Assembly (NCBI GenBank): GCA_963666465.1
Contig: OY762824.1
Location: 2,108,001 to 2,172,000 of the forward strand
Origin: VXYL01 sp963666465
GTDB lineage: Bacteria > Pseudomonadota > Gammaproteobacteria > Pseudomonadales > Azotimanducaceae
Length of the DNA: 64,000 bases
Reading direction: 5' to 3'
Positions 1 through 8,503 of the stretch are shown here, piece after piece (within the stretch, counting starts at the first letter, position 1; every line of letters begins with the position of its first letter). The translations under genes were made by a program, and so were the position numbers. The notes under the pieces are model-generated. The model did not search any database. It was not told the origin of the DNA and saw nothing but the letters and a program-made list of their open reading frames with translations.

Positions 1-847
<847 letters not shown>

Positions 848-993
848 TGACCTCCCTCGAGAACTTCGGCGATTTCGACATCGTAGCAGCCCGTAGATCG
901 ACGCCGAGCTCCAGAGGCTGGGGCACCTTCTTCTTGATGCCGCGCCTATCCGGCGCTATCGTCGCCCGCCGCCGCTTTCGAGGCTCGCCGGCC

Positions 994-1965
994 GTGCCGC
1001 AAATCACTGTGCGCCAGCTTGAGAAGGTGTTTCGCGTGGCGGAGCGGCAGCCTGGGTTCTGGGGGGCAGTGCGCTCGCTGGCGCATCGGCGCTACCGCGA
1101 GGTGAAGGCCCTGCATGGCGTGGATTTCGATATCGAGCCAGGCGAACTGGTGGGTTACATCGGACCCAACGGCGCCGGCAAGTCCACCACCATCAAAATT
1201 CTCTCGGGCATCCTCACGCCGTCCGGCGGCGAATGCCAGGTCGCCGGACTGTCGCCCTGGCGCGACCGAGCCCGCCATGTGGCGCGGATTGGTGTGGTGT
1301 TCGGACAACGCTCGCAGCTTTGGTGGGACTTGCCGGTGATCGAGTCGTTCGACCTCCTGCGGGACATCTACGCCACTCCGACCAAGCAACATTCGAGGAC
1401 GCAAGAAGAGCTTGCCGATCTTTTGGACCTCGAGCCCCTGTTCGACGTGCCCGTGCGGCAGCTGAGCCTTGGCCAGCGGGCGCGTTGCGATCTGGCGGCG
1501 TCGCTGCTGCACCGCCCCGACATCCTGTTCCTGGACGAGCCCACCATCGGCCTCGACGCCCCTTCGCGACTCGCGGTGCGCCAGTTCATCCGCCGGCAGA
1601 ACAAGGAAAACGGCGTCACCGTGTTGCTCACCAGCCACGACATGGGCGACATCGAGGCATTGTGCGAACGGGTGATGGTCATCAATGACGGAACGCTGCT
1701 GCTTGACGGGCCGATGGACTCGCTGCGCTCACCCCGCTACCGGGAACGGCGCGTCGTCGTCGAGTTCGAGGAGGGCGAGACGCTGTCGGCCGAGCACCGC
1801 GCCCTGGCCGAAGGAGACGACGCCAGAGCCGAGTTCCGGGTGGCCGAGAACGCCGCGGCGTTTGTGGCGGAGCTCTCCGCGCGCTATCGCATCCGGGACC
1901 TGATCGTCGAGCATCCTCCCATCGAGGAGATCGTCCGCGACCTATACCGCTCCGCGCGCGGCTGA
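994..1965 (+). CDS. ABC-2 type exporter ATP-binding subunit (COG4586-like)
   Basis: This is the ATPase of an ABC exporter made with the two membrane proteins that follow. From the GTG at 994 the product is 323 residues: Walker A GPNGAGKST at about 57-65, Q-loop region VFGQRSQLWWDL, signature LSLGQRARCDLAASL, Walker B ILFLDEPTIGLD and switch histidine LLTSHD. The C-terminal 80 residues are the accessory domain typical of the COG4586 group. The sequence GFWGAVRSL before the first beta strands is also typical of that group. An in-frame ATG at 937 would add 19 basic residues; I prefer 994 because homologues start near the PQITVRQL strand. The stop is 3 bp from the next gene. The substrate is unknown; some relatives export viologen-type cations. 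Confidence 0.85.
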   Translation: MPQITVRQLEKVFRVAERQPGFWGAVRSLAHRRYREVKALHGVDFDIEPGELVGYIGPNGAGKSTTIKILSGILTPSGGECQVAGLSPWRDRARHVARIGVVFGQRSQLWWDLPVIESFDLLRDIYATPTKQHSRTQEELADLLDLEPLFDVPVRQLSLGQRARCDLAASLLHRPDILFLDEPTIGLDAPSRLAVRQFIRRQNKENGVTVLLTSHDMGDIEALCERVMVINDGTLLLDGPMDSLRSPRYRERRVVVEFEEGETLSAEHRALAEGDDARAEFRVAENAAAFVAELSARYRIRDLIVEHPPIEEIVRDLYRSARG

Positions 1966-1968
1966 CAC

Positions 1969-2787
1969 ATGCTGCGCCCGTATGTCGCCGTGCTAGGCGC
2001 ACGCTACCGCGAGGTGCTCCAATACCGCTCGGCCGCGCTTGCCAATTCCGTCGTGCAGCTTTTCTGGGGCGGCATCCGGCTGATGGTGCTGGGGGCGTTC
2101 TTTGCCTCGGCGAACGCCGACCCGCCCATGGCCTTCGCCGCGGTGGTGGCCTACATCTGGCTAGGGCAGGCGTTCTTCGGCCTTCTGCCCTACTCGCTCG
2201 ATCCGGACATCCAGCGCAAGTTCCTCGAAGGCAACGTCGCCTGGGAGCTGCTTCGCCCGGTGAATCTATATGCCTTCTGGTACGCGAGGACGTTTGCCCA
2301 CCGGGTGGCTGACACAACCATCCGCATGCTGCCGCTGCTGTTCGTGGCGCTGTGGGTGCTGCCCTGGGTGGGGCTCGATGCGTGGGCACTGAAGCCACCC
2401 CCAAGCCTTGCGAGCGGCGTTGCCTTTGCCGCAGCACTCTTCGGCATGGCAGCTCTTGCCACCGCGGTGACCATGCTGTTCCAAACAACCCTGTTCTGGC
2501 TGGTTTCCGGGCGCGGCCTGCAGGCGTGCATGTACGGGCTCATTTCCCTGTTTTCGGGGCTTCTGGTGCCGTTGCCACTGCTGCCGCAGTGGCTTCAGCC
2601 AGTGTTGTACTGGCAGCCATTCCGGGGGCTGGGCGACACGCCGTTCCGCATCTACAGCGGCGACATTGCGGCATGGGCGGCACCCTTTGAGATCGCATTG
2701 CAGCTCGGCTGGACGGCCGTGTTCGTCGCGACAGGCTATGCCGTGCTGAGCCGCGGGCGTGAGCGACTGGTGATCCAAGGTGGATGA
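1969..2787 (+). CDS. ABC-2 family permease (COG4587-like)
   Basis: A 272-residue membrane subunit of the same exporter. It has six hydrophobic segments, for example around VVQLFWGGIRLMVLGAFF, VVAYIWLGQAFFGLL, MLPLLFVALWVLPWVGL, VAFAAALFGMAALATAV and GLISLFSGLLVPLPLL. The motif LRPVNLYAFWYAR after the second segment and the LPQWLQPVLYWQPFRGLGDTP stretch near the C-terminus mark the DUF990/COG4587 permease family. It begins 3 bp after the ATPase stop and overlaps the next permease by 8 bp, so translation of the three is probably coupled. Confidence 0.85.
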   Translation: MLRPYVAVLGARYREVLQYRSAALANSVVQLFWGGIRLMVLGAFFASANADPPMAFAAVVAYIWLGQAFFGLLPYSLDPDIQRKFLEGNVAWELLRPVNLYAFWYARTFAHRVADTTIRMLPLLFVALWVLPWVGLDAWALKPPPSLASGVAFAAALFGMAALATAVTMLFQTTLFWLVSGRGLQACMYGLISLFSGLLVPLPLLPQWLQPVLYWQPFRGLGDTPFRIYSGDIAAWAAPFEIALQLGWTAVFVATGYAVLSRGRERLVIQGG

Positions 2788-3661
2788 GACACCGTCGCCG
2801 TCGTCCGAGGCGGCATCGCCCAGGACAACCATCGCCGGCGTTCGACGCCGACGAAGGCCGGGAACCGCAGGACTGTACCTGCGGCTCATTGGCGTCAGCG
2901 TGCGTGGGCAGATGCAGTATCGCGGCACGTTCCTCGTCATGTCCTTCGGCCAGTTGCTGGCCCATTCGCTGGAACCGTTTGCCATCTGGGCGCTGTTCGA
3001 CCGCTTCGGCAGCCTCGCCGTGTGGACGCTGCCGCAGGTGGCCCTGCTCTACGGCACCGTCAGCGTCTCGTTCGCCTTCACCGACGCTCTCGCGCGCGGC
3101 TTCGACCTGTTTAGCGATCAGTTCATCAAGACCGGCAACTTCGACCGAATCCTCCTCCGCCCGCGCCCCCTGGTGCCGCAGGTGGCAGGGCACGAATTCA
3201 CGCTGTTCCGGGTCGGCCGCCTGCTGCCGGGCCTCGCGGTACTCGTATGGGCGCTGTGGTCGCTCGACATCGACTGGAATGCCGCCCGAGTGATCCTCCT
3301 CGCGCTGTCGCTGGCCGGCACCTTCCTTTTCTTCTACGGCCTCGTCATCCTGCAGGCGACGCTGGCCTTCTGGACCACCGAAACGCTGCACATCTTCAAC
3401 CTCCTCACCTATGGCGGCGTCGAAACCGCGCAGTATCCGCTAGCGATCTACGCCCGCGACTTCCGCCGCTTCTTCACCTTCGTGATACCGCTAGGCTGCG
3501 TCACCTACTTCCCGCTCGTCGGCGTGATGGGAGTTCCCGATCCGCTCGGAAGCACAGCGTGGATGCAGTTCGCGGCGCCGCTCGCCGGGTTCGCGTTCTT
3601 CGGCACCGCGTTACTCGCCTGGCGCACGGGCGTCCGGCACTACACATCGACGGGGTCATAG
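2780..3661 (+). CDS. ABC-2 family permease (COG3694-like)
   Basis: The second membrane subunit, 293 residues, starting at a GTG that overlaps the previous gene by 8 bp. After a charged N-terminus of about 35 residues come MQYRGTFLVMSFGQLLAHS and further hydrophobic segments. The family-typical stretch DQFIKTGNFDRILLRPRPL lies near residues 112-130, and the C-terminal part holds FVIPLGCVTYFPLVGVMG. Together with the two upstream genes it forms the COG4586-COG4587-COG3694 exporter operon. The heterodimeric membrane domain is inferred from the family. Confidence 0.85.
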   Translation: MDETPSPSSEAASPRTTIAGVRRRRRPGTAGLYLRLIGVSVRGQMQYRGTFLVMSFGQLLAHSLEPFAIWALFDRFGSLAVWTLPQVALLYGTVSVSFAFTDALARGFDLFSDQFIKTGNFDRILLRPRPLVPQVAGHEFTLFRVGRLLPGLAVLVWALWSLDIDWNAARVILLALSLAGTFLFFYGLVILQATLAFWTTETLHIFNLLTYGGVETAQYPLAIYARDFRRFFTFVIPLGCVTYFPLVGVMGVPDPLGSTAWMQFAAPLAGFAFFGTALLAWRTGVRHYTSTGS

Positions 3662-3745
3662 CGGCTCGGAACCCTCGGTCAATGCGCCTCCGGTAGTGCG
3701 TAGAGGTCCTCAAGCGAGGGCCGCGGGGGTCGTCTGCGGCGGCGG

Positions 3746-4660
3746 TCAGGTCGCGAAGAAGGCCAGTTCGTCCACCTCGATCTGGCTGCGCGTGGTGAGC
3801 TTCACGGGCGTGGAGGCTTTCTCGATCACGCCGATGTCGGAGAGCCATTCGCAGGCGATGACCACATGCTCCACGTCGTGGTTGCGGGCGAAGTGGTGGG
3901 TGATCTCGGTGCTGGAGCGGGGTTCGCCACCCGACTCTTCGAGATACTCGAGCACCGGGGCGAAAATCTGCCGGGCACGGGGTTCGAGCCAGGCATCGAT
4001 GGCGTCGAGTGCCGCGCCGTTGGCTGCGGCGGTGGTTCGGTGTTCCAACAGGTGTAGATAGATCGTCCGGTAGAGCGCGGGGTTCAGCCGCACCGCATCC
4101 GCAAGGGCTTCGCGGCCAACGATCTCGCCGGCGAGCCCCACCTCCGCCTCGGCCAAGGCCCGGGCGGTTTGCAGGATCCAAAGCGCCGTGTAGGCAGGAT
4201 CGTCTTTCACCTCATGCCACTTGCGCGCCTTGTAGTGTGTGGTGAGCGCGTGCAGGACGCTGTTCATCACCTGAATCTGGGTGTCGCGGGCACCGATGTC
4301 CTGCAGCTCGGCGAACAGTCGGTCAATGGAGGGATCGCGGCTGAAGAGCAGGCGCCCCTTGGCGAACAGCGAATGGCCGAACATGTTGCGCGTGGAAGCC
4401 TCCAGGCGACGGCGAAACTCGGCGCGGGGCTCCACGGAGGCGTGGATGTTGATGTCGTCCATCGTCAGCGCGACGCCGTGGGCGTTCGTCTTCTGATCGT
4501 CGGTGCAGACCAGCACGAGATCGATGTCGGACTTGTCCCACACCTCGTCGTGGGAAAGGCTGCCGCAGAGGATGCCGGCGAGGATGTGGCGATCCTCCTG
4601 CACCTCTTCCATGAGGTCGTCGAGCGCCTGCTCGAACCGCTCGCGTGTGGTCGTTGGCAT
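3746..4660 (-). CDS. Nucleotidyltransferase-domain protein
   Basis: A 304-residue protein with an N-terminal MNT-like nucleotidyltransferase fold. The GS motif and metal-binding acidic residues are visible as CGSLSHDEVWDKSDIDLVLV (residues 32-51), with a third acidic position in the DDINIHASVE strand. The C-terminal two thirds is helical and ends in a winged-helix-like segment (SSTEITHHFARNHDVEHVV). Family members transfer NMP to proteins or small molecules, including antitoxins and antibiotics. No HEPN partner lies next to it, so the substrate is open. It is convergent with the ABC operon, and its upstream region carries the 16-bp tandem repeat. Confidence 0.7.
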   Translation of the reverse strand: MPTTTRERFEQALDDLMEEVQEDRHILAGILCGSLSHDEVWDKSDIDLVLVCTDDQKTNAHGVALTMDDINIHASVEPRAEFRRRLEASTRNMFGHSLFAKGRLLFSRDPSIDRLFAELQDIGARDTQIQVMNSVLHALTTHYKARKWHEVKDDPAYTALWILQTARALAEAEVGLAGEIVGREALADAVRLNPALYRTIYLHLLEHRTTAAANGAALDAIDAWLEPRARQIFAPVLEYLEESGGEPRSSTEITHHFARNHDVEHVVIACEWLSDIGVIEKASTPVKLTTRSQIEVDELAFFAT

Positions 4661-4695
4661 GTGCCGCCGCCATGACTGCCGTTTGTCTGCAGTTT

Positions 4696-4791
4696 AGGTG
4701 TTCCCCGAAAGAGGTGTTCCCCGAAAGAGGTGCTCCCCGAAAGAGGTGCTCCCCGAAAGAGGTGCTCCCCGAAAGAGGTGTTCCCCGAAAG
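4696..4791. repeat. Six tandem 16-bp repeats (AGGTGYTCCCCGAAAG)
   Basis: Six head-to-tail copies of AGGTGYTCCCCGAAAG, with T or C at position 6, run from 4696 to 4791, followed by a decayed seventh. They lie 36 bp upstream of the nucleotidyltransferase start. A 16-bp period does not preserve a reading frame, which argues against a coding role. Confidence 0.9.
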
Positions 4792-5372
4792 GAGTTCCTC
4801 GGAAGGGAGGGCGCCTTGCTGGCAGATTGCCCCCCAGGACCCGTACCCGCTCAAGGCCCCAGACGAAGCCCGCCGGCAAGTGCCGAGCATGGAATCTTCT
4901 GCCAAGCGAGGCCCCTCTCCGGGGGGAAGGGGCATCCTGGCTGGCATCTTGCCCTCCTTCCAGGAATCGCCGCTTCAGCGGTGACGCGCCTTGCGGCGTC
5001 GAGGCCGCTTCCTGCCCGCTGCATCTGTTACCGGCTGTTCAGCCGTTTCTCACCTTCGTCCGCCCCCGCGCATCAACGACTTCCCATCACCGCCCTCTCG
5101 GCGCAAGACGACCCGGTCGGACTTCGCGGTCGTTCCATGCGGCTGCGCCTTGGGCGGGACTCGCATTCTGGGCATCGCCATCTCGGCATTCGGCGCTACA
5201 CCTCCACGGCAAGGTGACGCCGTGCGTCCGACCTTTGCTGGCGCCGGAAGCGACAACGTCAAGTCGGGCTGGGCCACCGGCCCGACTGCGGCTGGACTGC
5301 TAGCACTCCGCATGGCTGAATGCGATTTCGCACGGTGCTATTCTATCCAGTCTGTGGAGGGGGCACAGCGCA
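4792..5372. other. Non-coding stretch before the four-gene system
   Basis: About 580 bp with no convincing gene. Short open frames here have no recognisable protein sequence. The final 90 bp include a possible -10 box (TATTCT near 5339) and a GGAGG-type ribosome site about 12 bp before the ATG at 5373, so the promoter of the following operon is probably here. Confidence 0.5.
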
Positions 5373-6164
5373 ATGAGAGAGATCGAACGGGCATTCGGGG
5401 ACGCCGAAGCGGCGGCCGAGTCCGCGCGCAAGGCGGCGAGCGTCGTGGCGACCCGCGCCAGGGCGATGACGAAGGCCGCGAAGGAAGGCAACATCGGCGG
5501 CCTTCGCAAGGCGCAGGACGACCTCGATGCCGCCTTGTCCGCGTTGGCGGAGGAGGTTCGCGCCGCGCGCAGTGCGTGGCCGTGGTCGCCGGAGGAGGAG
5601 GTGGCATACCTCGGTGGCGACTACGCGGGCGAACTGCGCGCCGCCGCCGAGGAAGCGGGCGTGGCACTTCACGAACGCGACGGCTACCTGGTCGCCTACC
5701 CTTCGCTCGTGCGCATCCAGCCCGGCGACCGCGCCGTGCGCGTGGACCGCAAGAACCACCGCACGCTGCGACCGTCCTTCCTCGCCCGATTCCTGCTCAA
5801 GAATCAACAGAAGCGCAGTGGCTTCAAGCCCGAGCGGTTGCTGGAACAGCTCTGCGTCGTGTACGACGAACTCGTGCGCAGTTCGCCGACGGACCTCGGC
5901 GGCGCGGCCGTGGTGCCTCTGGCCCGCATCTACAAGCTGATGACCTCGCTTCCTGGGGCCAGCAGGGACTACGACCGCGCGGACTTCGCACGTGACATCT
6001 ATACACTCGACGCCGAGGGACCGCGGCGGACTCGGAGGGGTCGTGCCGTGTCGTTCCCCGCCTCCACCGGCACGCGCCGGCGCAGCGGCGACATCTTCTC
6101 GTTCGTTGCGCCAAACGGCGAGAACCACGAGTACTACGGCATCAAGTTCAGCGATCCGGCTTGA
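5373..6164 (+). CDS. Coiled-coil protein of unknown function, first gene of the ATPase/helicase operon
   Basis: A 263-residue protein I cannot assign to a family. Residues 1-65 are Ala/Glu/Lys/Arg-rich with heptad character, predicting a coiled coil. The middle part (PWSPEEEVAYLGGDYAGEL onward) looks globular and contains a basic stretch, VRVDRKNHRTLRPS. The last 45 residues contain an Arg-rich turn and a glycine-rich strand region (FSFVAPNGENHEYYGIKF). Its stop overlaps the next start as ATGA, so it is translationally coupled to the ATPase paralogue. By position it corresponds to the TerB-containing first gene of Shango-type operons, but no TerB motif is visible. A recruiter or sensor role is inference from position only. 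Confidence 0.6.
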   Translation: MREIERAFGDAEAAAESARKAASVVATRARAMTKAAKEGNIGGLRKAQDDLDAALSALAEEVRAARSAWPWSPEEEVAYLGGDYAGELRAAAEEAGVALHERDGYLVAYPSLVRIQPGDRAVRVDRKNHRTLRPSFLARFLLKNQQKRSGFKPERLLEQLCVVYDELVRSSPTDLGGAAVVPLARIYKLMTSLPGASRDYDRADFARDIYTLDAEGPRRTRRGRAVSFPASTGTRRRSGDIFSFVAPNGENHEYYGIKFSDPA

Positions 6165-7132
6165 TGTCCCTGAATCTCACCGTCAAGGACTGGCTCGACG
6201 TTCTCGACCGGGAGTACCTGCAGACGTTCGTCGCCGACGGCGGCGCCGCGGTCAAGTTCGCGGTGGGCGACGGGGATGAGCGGGCTCGGCTCGCCGAGGC
6301 GGTCACCCAACTTGGTGACGAACGAGGCTATTGCACCGTCCAGATCGACGCCGGCACGCGTCGGGCGCACATGCCGCAAGACATCTTTCACGCTTTGGCG
6401 GGCCAGATCAACTGGCGGCAGCTGGCCCGGAGGCGCGTCCTCGCCCTGGCGACCGGGCTCGGCTTCGATGTGGACGGCATCGGCGCCGTCGAGCCGTTGG
6501 TTCCGGCCATCGCTGAACGCGCGGGAATCGGGGAACACGCCGTGCTGATGGAGTTGCGTCGCGCGCTCGACAAAGATGTGCTCGCAAGCCTGCGCATGGG
6601 GCGCGACTTCCGCTCGGCCATGTATCACCTGTGTCTGGCCGAATGCCGGGACGAAGGCGGAGCCTACGGCTGCCAGCCGATTCTGGATTGGCTCACGGGC
6701 GAGAACAACCGCATCGGTCCCTTGAGGCCCTTCTCGCTGCGGACGCCCATCAACCGCACCACCGCCCGCCACTTTATCGAGTCCACGTTGCACTGGCTCC
6801 GCGCGGCCGGACACACGGGCACCGTGATGCTCTTCGACGCGAGCCGGGTCACGGTGGCGCGAAATCCCCGCGACGGGCGGCGCTACTACACCCGCGCCAT
6901 GGCTATCGACCACTACGAATTGCTGCGCGGATTCATCGACGACACGGATCGCCTCGAAGCCACCCTCCTGATCGTCGCCACAAACCCGGAGTTCATCGAC
7001 AATCAGGCACCGCGGGGATGGAGAATCTACGATGCATTGCGCACTCGGGTGATGGACGACGTGCGCGATCGAGAGCACGTCAATCCCGTCGCGGCACTGA
7101 TTCGTCTGGGTGCGGCGGAGACGGTGCCGTGA
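6164..7132 (+). CDS. DUF2791-like ATPase paralogue lacking Walker motifs
   Basis: A 322-residue protein from the ATG at 6164 (overlap ATGA with the previous gene). It aligns by eye with the intact ATPase encoded next. The strand that should hold Walker A reads KFAVGDGDERARLAE (residues 31-45), with no GKS/T. The Walker B strand reads GTVMLFDASRV (D225) and lacks the catalytic Glu. The preceding segment RTPINRTTARHFIESTLHWL matches RAPRVSELPPQQLRFATELV of the neighbour, and WLRAAGHTGTVMLFDA matches LVRAAGYKGWVVLLDE. I infer a catalytically inactive partner arising by duplication, perhaps forming a mixed ring with the active subunit. Structural homology is not tested. Confidence 0.6.
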   Translation: MSLNLTVKDWLDVLDREYLQTFVADGGAAVKFAVGDGDERARLAEAVTQLGDERGYCTVQIDAGTRRAHMPQDIFHALAGQINWRQLARRRVLALATGLGFDVDGIGAVEPLVPAIAERAGIGEHAVLMELRRALDKDVLASLRMGRDFRSAMYHLCLAECRDEGGAYGCQPILDWLTGENNRIGPLRPFSLRTPINRTTARHFIESTLHWLRAAGHTGTVMLFDASRVTVARNPRDGRRYYTRAMAIDHYELLRGFIDDTDRLEATLLIVATNPEFIDNQAPRGWRIYDALRTRVMDDVRDREHVNPVAALIRLGAAETVP

Positions 7133-8379
7133 CGGTGGGGGCGATCACGGACGCTTCGCAACGCGACTGCCGGCAGGCTCTCGAGGCGTTGCGCAGCGGG
7201 GTGCCAAATCCGCAGGCGGTGCGGCTGCTCGGCTCCAACCAGGAGGTGGTAGAAGGAGCCTTCCGCGATCTTCTGGCCGGCACCGGGCGCAATCGCGGAA
7301 TGCTGGTGTCGGGCGACTTCGGCAGCGGCAAGTCGCATGCGCTGGCGCGCTTTCAGGAGTTGGCGCTGGCCGAGAACTTCGTGTGCAGCAAGGTGGCCAT
7401 CAGCAAGGAGACGCCGCTGTACGACCTCGGGCGGGTATTCACCGCCGCCGTCGAGACTGCGCGCATGCCCGACCGGGGTGGTCGGTTGGTGGACGAACTG
7501 TGGGAAGCCCTCGAGAACTCAGGACGTTCCTCGTTCCTTCGTTGGGCGGAAGAGACAGCGGACAAGGGAACGTTGTCCACGATTTTCCCGGCTACGGTTG
7601 CCGTGTTGAACGAATTGGACGAGCCGGACATCTGCCGGGACATCGAGTCCTTTTGGTCCGGTGGCCGCATCTACGCCGCCACGGTGCGCAAGGGGCTGAG
7701 GGAGATCGGCCAGAGCAAGCGCTATCAATTCCGTGCGCCCCGCGTTTCCGAACTGCCTCCGCAGCAGCTTCGCTTCGCCACGGAACTCGTCCGGGCAGCA
7801 GGCTACAAGGGTTGGGTGGTGTTGCTCGACGAGATCGAACTCGTGACGTCGTACTCAACCCTGCAGCGGGGTCGCGCCTACGCCGAAGTGGCGCGCTGGC
7901 TTGGCAAGGCCCGAGGCCAGTCGTACCCTGGGCTTGTCGCGGCCGGCAGCGTCACCGAGGACTTCGCATCCGCGGTGATCAGCCCGGACGGAAAGCAGGA
8001 CTGCGACAATGTGGCCCCCAGGCTGCGCAACAGCGCCCGGCACGCGCACCTCGTCGAGGCGGCGAAAGCCGGAATGACCGCGCTGCAAGGCGAATGCCTG
8101 GGGCTGCGCGCACCGACGGACGCCGAAGTCGCCGCCACCGTGGAGCGTCTGCGCGCCATCTACGCCAAGGCGCACGACTGGTCGCCGGAACCCTTGGACC
8201 TGGACGCCGGCGGCGCGGGATTCGAGGGCCGGATGCGCTACAAGGTGCGTGCGGCGATCAATGCCTGGGATCTGATCCGGTTGGTGCCGGGAGCACGGCC
8301 GGCCACCGAGTTCGAGGCGTATTCGCCCGACTACGGAGAGAATCCCGACCTCGAAACCCCGGACCCCGACGAACCGTGA
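7129..8379 (+). CDS. BrxD/DUF2791-family ATP-binding protein
   Basis: A 416-residue P-loop ATPase of the group found in BREX (BrxD) and related defence operons. The start is the GTG at 7129, overlapping the upstream TGA (GTGA). The N-terminus EALRSGVPNPQAVRLLGSNQ is the family signature. Walker A GDFGSGKSH lies at about 62-70 and Walker B GWVVLLDEIEL has D234/E235. A sensor-like strand, YPGLVAAGSVTEDF, follows. The family is thought to couple ATP binding to DNA recognition or helicase loading; the exact role is not established. A non-catalytic paralogue precedes it and an SNF2 helicase follows 124 bp downstream. None of pglZ, brxC, brxL or pglX is present in the window, so this is not a complete BREX locus. 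Confidence 0.8.
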   Translation: MTVGAITDASQRDCRQALEALRSGVPNPQAVRLLGSNQEVVEGAFRDLLAGTGRNRGMLVSGDFGSGKSHALARFQELALAENFVCSKVAISKETPLYDLGRVFTAAVETARMPDRGGRLVDELWEALENSGRSSFLRWAEETADKGTLSTIFPATVAVLNELDEPDICRDIESFWSGGRIYAATVRKGLREIGQSKRYQFRAPRVSELPPQQLRFATELVRAAGYKGWVVLLDEIELVTSYSTLQRGRAYAEVARWLGKARGQSYPGLVAAGSVTEDFASAVISPDGKQDCDNVAPRLRNSARHAHLVEAAKAGMTALQGECLGLRAPTDAEVAATVERLRAIYAKAHDWSPEPLDLDAGGAGFEGRMRYKVRAAINAWDLIRLVPGARPATEFEAYSPDYGENPDLETPDPDEP

Positions 8380-8503
8380 CGGACGCCAGCCTGAACACGG
8401 CGAGGCGGTGCGTGCGGCGGCGGAGGTCGCCGGCCTCAGGTTCGGCATCGACGCCATTGTCGATTTCCGTTCGCCCTGACCGGTCGCCGCTGGGGAGCAG
8501 GGG

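Noticed and set aside
8372..8479. A possible small gene between the ATPase and the helicase
   Set aside because: The frame (ending GIDAIVDFRSP) has no good start codon and is in the helicase frame; more likely a former N-terminal extension or non-coding.
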